12,063 nt of DNA, from NCBI GenBank assembly GCA_016928395.1, contig JAFGKV010000102.1:1-12063 (forward strand), read 5' to 3'. A model generated the notes under the pieces. The model was not told where the DNA came from and did no database searches. It saw nothing but the letters and a program-made list of their open reading frames with translations. Positions within the stretch are counted from its first letter, which is position 1. Every line of letters starts with the position of its first letter. The DNA is from Candidatus Fermentibacterota bacterium. Lineage in GTDB: Bacteria > JAFGKV01. Positions 1 through 6,070 of this stretch are shown here, piece after piece. The position numbers and the translations under genes were made by a program.

Positions 1-60
1 AGCGGGCGGTGTAGGGATTTGTGTAGAGACCATGCGCAACCCCACACAAGGAGTGTCTGT

Positions 61-450
61 ATGAGAACAGCGCTGGCGATCTCGATTCTGGCCATGGTCG
101 TGTGCCTTGCGGGAGCACCAGGGCTCCACGCCGATCCGTCGGATCTCACCGTGGATGTCAGGATCTCACCCTCAACCATCGTCATCGGAGCCCCGGGCGA
201 CTGGGTGACCGCCCATGCTGACATACCGTATTCATCGGTGAATACTGCAACCGTGGCCCTCGATGGGATTCCCGCCGCGTGGACCAAGGCCGACGCGCGG
301 GGAAACTTGGTGGCTAAGTTCGCCCGGGCCGACGTGGAGGCAATCGTGGCTCCGCCGTCGGCAGTCTTGACCCTTGCCGGGATGACCGACGATGGCGTTC
401 CTTTCGCGGGTTCGGATCTCGTAACGGTCGTCGTTCGGGAGATGCGCTAA
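61..450 (+). CDS. Small secreted single-domain protein of unknown function
   Basis: The protein has 129 residues. I chose the ATG at 61 because AAGGAG (48-53) lies 7 nt upstream and the protein then opens with a classic signal peptide: basic MRT, hydrophobic residues to about 20, and a likely cleavage after Gly-Leu-His-Ala near residue 24. An in-frame start at 19 would add 14 polar residues ahead of the signal and has no ribosome site. The mature part is about 105 residues, looks all-beta, and contains no cysteine. It carries DVRISPSTIVI, WVTAHADIPYS, LDGIPAAWTKAD and LTLAGMTDDG, which resembles an immunoglobulin-like or surface-attachment domain usually found as one unit of larger exported proteins. 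Here it stands alone, with no anchor or transmembrane segment. The sigma-factor operon begins about 150 bp downstream on the same strand, so it could be a target or neighbour of that regulon, but nothing links them directly. Function is unknown. Confidence 0.8.
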   Translation: MRTALAISILAMVVCLAGAPGLHADPSDLTVDVRISPSTIVIGAPGDWVTAHADIPYSSVNTATVALDGIPAAWTKADARGNLVAKFARADVEAIVAPPSAVLTLAGMTDDGVPFAGSDLVTVVVREMR

Positions 451-600
451 ACGCGGCGTGATCTGAGATGAGAACAGCTTCGTCGCCACGGGTGGACCCA
501 GGATCAGGCACACCGTGGCGGCGAGGCGCATTCTGTTTCGCGGCGCTGCCCATACGGTTTCCTCCCGGCGGCGGTGCCCCCACGGAGGAGAGAGAACGAG

Positions 601-678
601 ATGCATGCCCAACCACATCGGGGCGCGAGGGGGGCAAAGGCGCGACCACCCCTTCCATCCGGGCTCTGCCCATCATGA
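601..678 (+). CDS. Putative 25-aa leader peptide coupled to the ECF sigma gene
   Basis: A 26-codon frame, rich in Arg, Pro and Gly, starts at the ATG at 601 behind a strong purine-rich site (GGAGGAG, 584-590, 10 nt upstream). It stops at TGA 676-678, which overlaps the sigma-factor ATG (675-677) as ATGA. The sigma gene has no recognisable ribosome site of its own: the 20 bases before 675 are C/T-rich. The only strong site nearby serves this short frame. That arrangement fits translational coupling by termination-reinitiation, so the peptide may matter less than the act of translating it. The composition is not that of a signal peptide and shows no run of a single amino acid that would suggest attenuation. 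A chance frame in GC-rich DNA is possible. Confidence 0.4.
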   Translation: MHAQPHRGARGAKARPPLPSGLCPS

Positions 679-1217
679 ACACCGCGTCAGATGCCTCATT
701 GGTGGCACAGTGTCTCGACGGCAGGCGGGAAGGATACGCGGAGCTGGTGCGCAGGTATCAGGGGCCTGTGTTCGGTCTGGCGTATCGAATGACGCGCAGC
801 CACGAGGATGCCGAGGATCTGGCCCAGGAGACCTTCATCCAGGCATATCGAAAGCTCCAAAGCTATGACACGGCGTATCCCTTTCGCGCCTGGGTGTTGC
901 GCATTTGCGCCAATCGAGCCAAGAACCGGTTTCGGAGCACCGACCGCCGTCGCAGGGCCGAGGAAGCCCATGTCGAGATCCATCCGCCGGACGCCGGGGC
1001 CATGGAGCCCGATCTCGTTGCCCTGGATGAAGCCATCGCCCGAATACCCCAGATGCTCCGTATCCCCCTGGTGCTCAAGCATGTAGAGGGATTGCCGTAT
1101 GAAGAGATCGCGCAGGTGCTCGGCATCGGCATCAGCGCGGCCAAGATGCGGGTGAAACGAGGCAGGGATGAACTGGTCCGGCTGCTTCATCCCGAATCAG
1201 GGAGGGTTACCCAATGA
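675..1217 (+). CDS. ECF-subfamily RNA polymerase sigma factor
   Basis: This 180-residue protein has the two-domain layout and length of an extracytoplasmic-function sigma factor, which directs core RNA polymerase to specific promoters. Region 2 spans about residues 19-86, with the core-binding helix DAEDLAQETFIQAYRKL (45-61) followed by FRAWVLRICANRAKNRFR. A charged linker rich in Arg and Glu follows. Region 4 spans about 118-172, with IPQMLRIPLVLKHVEGLPYEEIAQVLGI and the recognition helix AAKMRVKRGRDEL. The frame is open back to 468, but the added residues are Pro/Arg/Gly-rich and unlike a sigma factor, so ATG 675 is the start. It lacks its own ribosome site and overlaps a short upstream frame by ATGA. 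Its stop overlaps the next start (1214-1217), so sigma and putative anti-sigma are translationally coupled. It probably controls its own operon, although I could not identify a convincing ECF-type promoter upstream. Confidence 0.95.
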   Translation: MNTASDASLVAQCLDGRREGYAELVRRYQGPVFGLAYRMTRSHEDAEDLAQETFIQAYRKLQSYDTAYPFRAWVLRICANRAKNRFRSTDRRRRAEEAHVEIHPPDAGAMEPDLVALDEAIARIPQMLRIPLVLKHVEGLPYEEIAQVLGIGISAAKMRVKRGRDELVRLLHPESGRVTQ

Positions 1218-1798
1218 AGGGGAGTAAGGAACACGTTCACAGGATGCTGGATGGAGATCCGGCCGCGTCAGCAGAACTCTCTCCTGACCAAACTGAAGAA
1301 CTCGCCACGTATGCGAAGGCCCTGCGGGGGCTGGAAACGGCACGCGTGTCGGTGCCCCCGGGCTTCACCGAGCGGGTCATGGCGGTGCTTCCCGAGAGTA
1401 TCGATGTGCCTTGGGGCGAGAGGATCAGATCGTTGTGGCCGGGGCAAGGCAGATGGGTCATCCCTGCCGTGGCCGGCGCCATGGCGACTGTGCTGTGTGC
1501 TTTTGGTGTGCCTTTGATCACAGGAGGCACGAACCGCCCCGTGGAGGTGACGTTTGAGCTGCATGCACCCGACGCGCGGAGCGTGGAGCTTATCGGCAGT
1601 TTCAACGGATGGAGGAGGGGAGAAGCCGCCCTCCAGGGACCTGACGCCACAGGACACTGGTCAGTGACCGTGCCACTTGATCCCGGCAGGCACGAGTACC
1701 TGTTCGTCATCGATGACCGGCAGATGGTGCCGGATCCTTCGGCTTCGCTGTATCGTCCAGATGGTTTCGGCCGCACCAACGCGGTCATCGACATCTAA
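1214..1798 (+). CDS. Membrane-anchored putative anti-sigma factor with external CBM48 glycogen-binding domain
   Basis: The protein has 194 residues. The start is fixed by GGAGG (1201-1205) and the 4-bp ATGA overlap with the sigma gene. Residues 1-75 form a helical cytoplasmic segment (HRMLDGD, then DQTEELATYAKALRGLETARV, then PPGFTERVMAVLP). This resembles anti-sigma domains in size and pattern but lacks the zinc-binding HxxxCxxC motif. One transmembrane helix spans about 81-102. Residues 109-194 form an AMPK/isoamylase-type carbohydrate-binding module (CBM48): VELIGSFNGW (124-133), GHWSVTVPLDPGRHEYLFVIDD (147-168, quoted in two parts below), and the closing PDP...G..NAVIDI. The aromatic residues of that family are present at Trp133 and Trp149. 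The key pieces are GHWSVTVPLDPG and RHEYLFVIDD. Family knowledge says such modules bind alpha-glucans or act as protein-interaction modules. I infer that the external module senses a ligand or partner and releases the sigma factor. Ligand and mechanism are unknown. Confidence 0.85.
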   Translation: MKGSKEHVHRMLDGDPAASAELSPDQTEELATYAKALRGLETARVSVPPGFTERVMAVLPESIDVPWGERIRSLWPGQGRWVIPAVAGAMATVLCAFGVPLITGGTNRPVEVTFELHAPDARSVELIGSFNGWRRGEAALQGPDATGHWSVTVPLDPGRHEYLFVIDDRQMVPDPSASLYRPDGFGRTNAVIDI

Positions 1799-1811
1799 GG
1801 GGGTATCAACC

Positions 1812-2603
1812 ATGCATATGTCACGAATGACGCGGGCCGTGCTCCTCATGTGGGGTGTTGCCATCACGGTGTCTACATCCGCCGGAGACACCGTCCCCAC
1901 TGACTGGCCGGCGCTGCAGAGCCTGTGTGAGGAAGCCGGCCTCGACGCCACGCCGGTCCGAGAGATCTTCAGGCATTGCCAGCGAGAACGCATCGGTATC
2001 GGCGATGCCCACGCAATGCTGGGATGGGCGATTGAAGCCTCGCGCGAGGAGTTGCCGGCGCGTCCGGTCATGGCGAAGATCGTCGAGGGGCTGGGGAAGG
2101 GAGTGCCGCCCGAGGACATCGCGGAGGTGTCACGGCAAAGGGTTCGGCATCTCTACCGAGCCAGGGAGATCATTAGGGCGGCGGACGGACGGCTGGCTGT
2201 CGAGCCGGTGATCGTCGCCGGGGCCCAGGCCATGGAGAGCGGCGTGAGCGAGGATGCGGTACGAGTCGTGGTGGAGGCGGGGCGCGATAGCAGGGCGGGA
2301 GATCTCCAGGCTCTGCTGGAGGCCGGCGAAGAGCTCTATCTGGCGGGATTCGGTTCCGAGGATATCCCCCCGATGCTGATCGATTGCCTGCAGCGGCGCC
2401 TGAATCGTGTCGAACTCAGGAGAGCGGTTCGGTATGCCTGTCAGCAGAGGCAGCGGGGTATGGAGCCTCGTAGGATCCGCCAGGCGCTGTGGGGGGGAGA
2501 ACAGGGTTCACAACAGCAGCACCAAAACCGCGAGCACAATGGCCAGGGCGGCGGGATAGGGCCTGGCCCCGGCGGGCCGCGCCACGGACGCGGTAGGCCG
2601 TGA
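1812..2603 (+). CDS. Exported helical-repeat protein with Gly/Gln/His/Arg-rich tail
   Basis: The protein has 263 residues. The start is ATG 1812, behind AGGGGG (1798-1803) and 13 bp after the putative anti-sigma stop. The N-terminus is a signal peptide or signal anchor (MTRAVLLMWGVAITVSTSAG). Residues 30-228 look almost wholly helical and contain about five degenerate units of the form Gly-hydrophobic-x-x-(E/D)-(D)-(I/A): IGIGDAHAM (61), KGVPPEDIAEV (96), ESGVSEDAVRVV (142), LAGFGSEDIPPML (178) and QRGMEPRRIRQAL (214). The last 35 residues are low-complexity, rich in Gln, Gly, His, Arg and Pro, and probably disordered. The stop overlaps the next start as GTGA (2600-2603), which ties it to the beta-barrel gene. 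I do not recognise a family. Its place between a sigma/anti-sigma pair and a likely outer-membrane protein suggests a periplasmic adaptor, which is inference only. Confidence 0.8.
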   Translation: MHMSRMTRAVLLMWGVAITVSTSAGDTVPTDWPALQSLCEEAGLDATPVREIFRHCQRERIGIGDAHAMLGWAIEASREELPARPVMAKIVEGLGKGVPPEDIAEVSRQRVRHLYRAREIIRAADGRLAVEPVIVAGAQAMESGVSEDAVRVVVEAGRDSRAGDLQALLEAGEELYLAGFGSEDIPPMLIDCLQRRLNRVELRRAVRYACQQRQRGMEPRRIRQALWGGEQGSQQQHQNREHNGQGGGIGPGPGGPRHGRGRP

Positions 2604-3544
2604 GACCCTTCGGGGGGCCGGCGCGCTGCATCATCATGGCGGGCGTTTCCATAGGCCGATGTCTTGCTGCCGAGATCTACCTTTCACCACAGATCGAGAC
2701 ATCGGTCGGTTACGATTCGAACCGTTTCCAGATGGAGGCAGGTGCCGGCTCGGCCTACGGCGTTCTGATGCCGTCAATCGATATAACTTCGTTCATCTCC
2801 TCCACCGTTGAGCTGCAGGCCGCCTTGGCGTACCAGAAGAGGGGCTTTCTAAGGGAGGGATTCTCCCATGCAGAGCATGCCAGTGGAATTCTCGGTCTCT
2901 GGCATGCAGGCGCGTGCTGGGAGGGAGGAGTGTCGTTGGCTGCTGCCCGGACCCGTGACGCAGCCATTCCCGAGGACGATCTGGCCCGCGGCGGGTTCTC
3001 TGCGGGGCTGACATACAACGACCTGGCCGGGAGGCGCTACGAGTTTGCAGGCGCACTGGAGAGGGTCGCGTACGATTCGGCGGAAGACGAGGACGGGAAA
3101 TCGGTGACGGGAACGCACTGGCGTCTGAGGCCAGCCGTCAGGCTTCCTATCGGTCCGGGAGTCTTCTTGTGGGGTGAGCCCGTCGCTGAGGGGTTCACCT
3201 GTAATGACCCTGGCAGGGAGTACACAGGGTGCGGGATCAGCCTTGGGTTGGACTACTCGCCGCCGGCTCCCCTGCGCGCAGGTGTGTCAGTGGACTTGGG
3301 TGTCCACGATTATGCGAACCCTGCTGACGCTTCTCTCTCCAAGACGGATGCCACGGCGCGATCATTCACCCTGTGGTGCGCGATGCGAACCAGTGCCCGG
3401 GCCGAGTTGTTCGCCGACCTGCAGGGAGGGACGTTCTGGAGCGACGACACTACAACGAACTATGGCCGATGGCAGGGGCGATTGGGAATTCGTCTACGGC
3501 ACGATGCGGAGATAGGCCCGCTGCGCCGCTTTGCCGGGGGGTGA
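2600..3544 (+). CDS. Putative outer-membrane beta-barrel protein
   Basis: The protein has 314 residues. GTG 2600 overlaps the upstream stop by 4 bp. An internal ATG at 2636 (residue 13) is an alternative start, but the region from residue 8 to 24 (RCIIMAGVSIGRCLAAEIY) serves as the export signal either way. The mature protein has the alternating polar/hydrophobic pattern and aromatic-Gly turns of a transmembrane barrel. It opens with YLSPQIETSVGYDSNRF, typical of the first strand of barrel proteins. Further strand-like segments include TVELQAALAYQK, GFSAGLTYN, YEFAGALERVAYD, HWRLRPAVRLP, GISLGLDYS, AGVSVDLGVHDY, AELFADLQGGTFW and the closing WQGRLGIRLRH. The very end (IGPLRRFAGG) does not finish on an aromatic residue as many barrels do. 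As the last gene of the ECF operon it is the likely surface component. Substrate and function are unknown. Confidence 0.75.
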   Translation: MRPFGGPARCIIMAGVSIGRCLAAEIYLSPQIETSVGYDSNRFQMEAGAGSAYGVLMPSIDITSFISSTVELQAALAYQKRGFLREGFSHAEHASGILGLWHAGACWEGGVSLAAARTRDAAIPEDDLARGGFSAGLTYNDLAGRRYEFAGALERVAYDSAEDEDGKSVTGTHWRLRPAVRLPIGPGVFLWGEPVAEGFTCNDPGREYTGCGISLGLDYSPPAPLRAGVSVDLGVHDYANPADASLSKTDATARSFTLWCAMRTSARAELFADLQGGTFWSDDTTTNYGRWQGRLGIRLRHDAEIGPLRRFAGG

Positions 3545-3802
3545 GCTGTGTGGCACATCTGAAAACGGATAGCCAGTGAAGAGGTAAAGAAGCAAAGAGG
3601 TAACGGAAGAGAAGGGCGTCGGTGGTGCAGCCGTGGATACGCGGCACATCCGACACGGCGCCGATAGCTGGAAGCCTACCGCGCAGTAGATCGAACGCAA
3701 AACCTCTGCCGGACTGGCACACCGGCTGTGTATGTGCAGATTGATCCATGATTTGCCCGACACCCCGCGGACGCTGCCCGGCCGGCCCCGGAGGAAACCA
3801 AG

Positions 3803-4015
3803 GTGAACGACAATCCGATCGATTCCAGGCCACGGCACTTCGATGATGAAGGTAATGAGCTGAACCCTGACCTGATCACGAAACCGTCCCTATGCCTCTC
3901 CTGGGCCAAGCATGACGACCCTGACGAGGAGATCCCCTGCAATCTCACCCGCGTGGATCAGGACGGGGAAGAGGAGTTTGAATGCGCGGCGTACGAGCCC
4001 AAACACCCGCGTTGA
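3803..4015 (+). CDS. Small acidic cysteine-containing protein, function unknown
   Basis: The protein has 70 residues and starts at GTG 3803, 6 nt after a strong GGAGGAA (3790-3796), which supports it being real. It is very acidic (FDDEGNELNPD, HDDPDEE, DQDGEEEFE). It has no signal peptide or transmembrane segment, so it should be cytoplasmic. It has three cysteines at 31, 46 and 61, evenly spaced by 15 residues. The first sits in CLSW, where a CxxC pair would need Cys at 34; the codon there is TGG, one base from a Cys codon. A metal-binding or redox role is possible but unproven. It lies 111 bp before the serine deaminase start on the same strand, so the two may be cotranscribed. I do not recognise a named family. 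Confidence 0.7.
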   Translation: MNDNPIDSRPRHFDDEGNELNPDLITKPSLCLSWAKHDDPDEEIPCNLTRVDQDGEEEFECAAYEPKHPR

Positions 4016-4126
4016 AGCCTGCGCAAAGCGGCCCCCGTGACGGCCGTGATCCGTGTCGGCGGCGCCCCGTCGAAGAAGGCTTGGAGCGTCCACGCCTTCG
4101 AGAGTGAGCCACCGGAGGACATCACC

Positions 4127-5350
4127 ATGAACTCGATCCGTGAGCTGTTCCGCATCGGACGCGGACCATCGAGCAGCCACACCATGGGGCCGCGAACCGC
4201 TGCAGAACGATTCGCCTTGAAATACCCTGACGCGTATCGCTTCCGGGCAACACTGTTCGGCAGCCTTGCCGCTACTGGCAAGGGTCATTTGGCAGATCGC
4301 GCCGTCAGCGAGGCCTTGGCGCCCCGTGAGGTCGAGATCCTGTGGCGTGCTGAGGTGAGCCTGTCCGAGCACCCGAATGGCATGCGCTTTGAGGCACTGG
4401 ATGCCAGCGAAGGCGTTCTTGGGGCATGGCAAGGCTACAGCGTCGGCGGCGGCGCAATCCGAGAAGAGGGAATTCCCGCAGAGGAGCGCAAGGTCTACAG
4501 CCGTTCCACCATGACAGAGATTCTCACCCATTGTGAGGAGCGCGGCCTGGCGTTCTGGGAGTATGTGATGGAACAGGAGGGCGATGATATCCTGCAGTTC
4601 CTGCAGGAGGTGTGGCACGTCATGGCCACCGCCATTGATCGCGGCCTTCGGGCCGAGGGCGTGTTACCGGGGTCCCTGGGATTGCCTCGTCGTGCATGGT
4701 CATTCTACCGACGCGCGGCCGAGTCCAGTCCGTATTTTCAGAGGCGCCGGGTAATCTCGGCCTACGCACTGGCCGTTGCCGAGGAAAATGCCGCCGGGGG
4801 CGAGATCGTGACTGCGCCGACATGCGGTGCTTCCGGCGTGTTGCCCGCGGCCTTACGTGCCATGCAGGAGGAGACAGACTGCGGTGATGATGTTCTGCTT
4901 CGGGCTTTGGCCACCGCCGGTCTGATTGGTAACATCGTGAAGCACAACGGGTCGATCTCCGGGGCAGAAGTCGGGTGTCAGGGGGAGATCGGCACCGCCT
5001 GCGCCATGGCCTCGGGAGCCGCAACGAAAATGCTGGGCGGCAGCATTCATCAGATCGAGTATGCCGCCGAGACCGGGCTGGAGCATCACCTCGGGCTCAC
5101 CTGTGATCCTGTCGCCGGATTGGTGCAGATCCCGTGTATCGAACGGAATGTGTTCGCTGCGTCTCGAGCATTCGCCTGTGCCGACTTCGCGCTGCTCACG
5201 GATGGCCGCCACCGCATCTCGTTTGATGAGGTCGTGAAGGTCATGGTCGAGACGGGGCGAGACCTCCTGCCCCGTTATCGTGAGACAGCAGGCGGGGGTC
5301 TGGCGGGGTCATTTGCTCGCCGGCCTCGGCCAGTCCTCGCAGAACCTTGA
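4127..5350 (+). CDS. sdaA: L-serine ammonia-lyase (L-serine deaminase), iron-sulfur dependent, single-chain
   Basis: The enzyme converts L-serine to pyruvate and ammonia in the cytoplasm, using a [4Fe-4S] cluster whose open iron site holds the substrate. The protein has 407 residues. ATG 4127 is 7 nt behind GGAGGA (4114-4119), and the protein then begins MNSIRELFRIGRGPSSSHTM as family members do; a frame open back to 4037 adds nothing conserved. The beta domain spans about 1-120, with SSSHTMGP at 15-22. The catalytic alpha domain follows, with TAPTCGASGVLP (229-240), KHNGSISGAEVGCQGEIG (272-289) and HHLGLTCDPVAGLVQIPCIERN (320-341, over 20 residues only if extended). Cys284, Cys326 and Cys337 are spaced 42 and 11 apart, matching the cluster cysteines of the characterised Legionella enzyme (343, 385, 396). 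The chain is roughly 45 residues shorter than E. coli SdaA, mainly in the beta domain. It also lacks the C-terminal cysteine that occupies the active site in the Legionella protein. Confidence 0.96.
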   Translation: MNSIRELFRIGRGPSSSHTMGPRTAAERFALKYPDAYRFRATLFGSLAATGKGHLADRAVSEALAPREVEILWRAEVSLSEHPNGMRFEALDASEGVLGAWQGYSVGGGAIREEGIPAEERKVYSRSTMTEILTHCEERGLAFWEYVMEQEGDDILQFLQEVWHVMATAIDRGLRAEGVLPGSLGLPRRAWSFYRRAAESSPYFQRRRVISAYALAVAEENAAGGEIVTAPTCGASGVLPAALRAMQEETDCGDDVLLRALATAGLIGNIVKHNGSISGAEVGCQGEIGTACAMASGAATKMLGGSIHQIEYAAETGLEHHLGLTCDPVAGLVQIPCIERNVFAASRAFACADFALLTDGRHRISFDEVVKVMVETGRDLLPRYRETAGGGLAGSFARRPRPVLAEP

Positions 5351-5546
5351 CTCGTGAGGTCACAGCTCACCGTCCTGTCCCGCCCTCCCTCCCTCCTCCG
5401 CCAAGACGCCGGTGACCGCGTTCTTTATTTCTGTCTCAGGGATCTGTGGCACGCCTCATGCTCATGGGAGGGTGTGACATACGTGATGCGACCTGAAAGA
5501 GGATCCGCATCGTTGGGCAAGCTCAGTAGCATGAGAGGATACTACA

Positions 5547-5882
5547 ATGAAGCGTTCAGCTCTCTTCGCAGCCGCTTTGGTTCTTGTTGCCTCGACATTC
5601 TCCAGCCTGATCGCCAGCGAGTCAATGCCGGCTATGAGGATTGTCGGTGAGGTTGTCACGGAGAACGGCAAACCCGTTCCAGGCGCCGCTGTTCACTTCA
5701 CTCTGGTGACCGGGAACGGCAAGCAGTTCACCATCGTCGCAGAGACAAACCAGAACGGCAAGTATGGCATCAAGGATGTTCCGATGAGCAAGGGCCGCGG
5801 AGAAGTGTTCTTCCGCGATGCAATATATGCACAGCCGGTGGCCGTGAACGAACCCGTGAATGTCGTGAACTTTATCCTGTAG
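5547..5882 (+). CDS. Small secreted CarboxypepD_reg-like domain protein
   Basis: The protein has 111 residues and starts at ATG 5547, 7 nt after GAGAGGA (5533-5539). A signal peptide covers about residues 1-24 (MKRSALFAAALVLVASTFSS, then LIASES). The remaining 85 residues are one beta-sandwich of the carboxypeptidase-regulatory type: MRIVGEVVTENGKPVPGAAVHF (29-50, where GxVxxxxGxPVPGAxV is the hallmark), the ETNQNGKYGIKDVP turn (66-79), and closing strands ending in VNVVNFIL. Such domains are common as structural units on exported proteins, but here it is the whole protein, with no cysteine and no anchor. It stands alone, with its own upstream gap of about 196 bp and a strong hairpin 22 bp after its stop, so it is probably monocistronic. 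Function is unknown. Confidence 0.82.
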   Translation: MKRSALFAAALVLVASTFSSLIASESMPAMRIVGEVVTENGKPVPGAAVHFTLVTGNGKQFTIVAETNQNGKYGIKDVPMSKGRGEVFFRDAIYAQPVAVNEPVNVVNFIL

Positions 5883-5903
5883 CCAGTCGGTTCTTGTTGT
5901 CCC

Positions 5904-5933
5904 TCAGGGCGCACCATCCTTGGTGCGCCCTGA
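5904..5933 (+). terminator. Strong hairpin between convergent genes, probable terminator
   Basis: This is a perfect 12-bp inverted repeat, TCAGGGCGCACC and GGTGCGCCCTGA, around the 6-nt loop ATCCTT. It starts 22 bp after the stop of the secreted beta-sandwich gene. There is no T-run after it on either strand, so it is not a textbook intrinsic terminator. Its symmetry, stability and position between converging genes suggest it ends or protects the transcript from the left, and possibly also the minus-strand gene about 140 bp away. Confidence 0.65.
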
Positions 5934-6070
5934 ACATTGGTGCCGGATCTTCCCACCGACATGCGACACATCGGATGGAATCATCGGTTCCCACTCGCGG
6001 GTCGGTATGGCCGGATCGGAATCGACGGTGTGATCAGCGGAGGGGATTCTCTTTGGCGGGCCTCGATACA

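Noticed and set aside
61-478. The 11-mer ATGAGAACAGC occurs at both 61 and 468
   Set aside because: An 11-bp match is expected by chance several times in 12 kb and the flanks differ.
232-618. Minus-strand open frames opposite the first secreted protein and the leader region
   Set aside because: Out-of-frame shadows with no start signal and no recognisable content.
468-674. In-frame N-terminal extension of the first sigma factor
   Set aside because: The extra 69 residues are Pro/Arg/Gly-rich with no sigma similarity, and the normal ECF length is reached from the ATG at 675.
3579-3603. Direct repeat AAGAGGTAA twice, 16 bp apart, after the beta-barrel gene
   Set aside because: Two short purine-rich copies only; no array, no symmetry, and too little to call a binding site.
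3708-3726. GCCGG / CCGGC hairpin between the first ECF operon and the small acidic gene
   Set aside because: Only a 5-bp stem with a 9-nt loop and no T-run; it is far from the upstream stop, so not a convincing terminator.
3890-4618. 242-codon minus-strand frame opposite the small acidic gene and serine deaminase
   Set aside because: Antisense to conserved enzyme sequence; no family resemblance.
5354-5650. 98-codon plus-strand frame overlapping the start of the secreted beta-sandwich gene
   Set aside because: No ribosome site or domain, and it overlaps a better-supported gene with a clear signal peptide.
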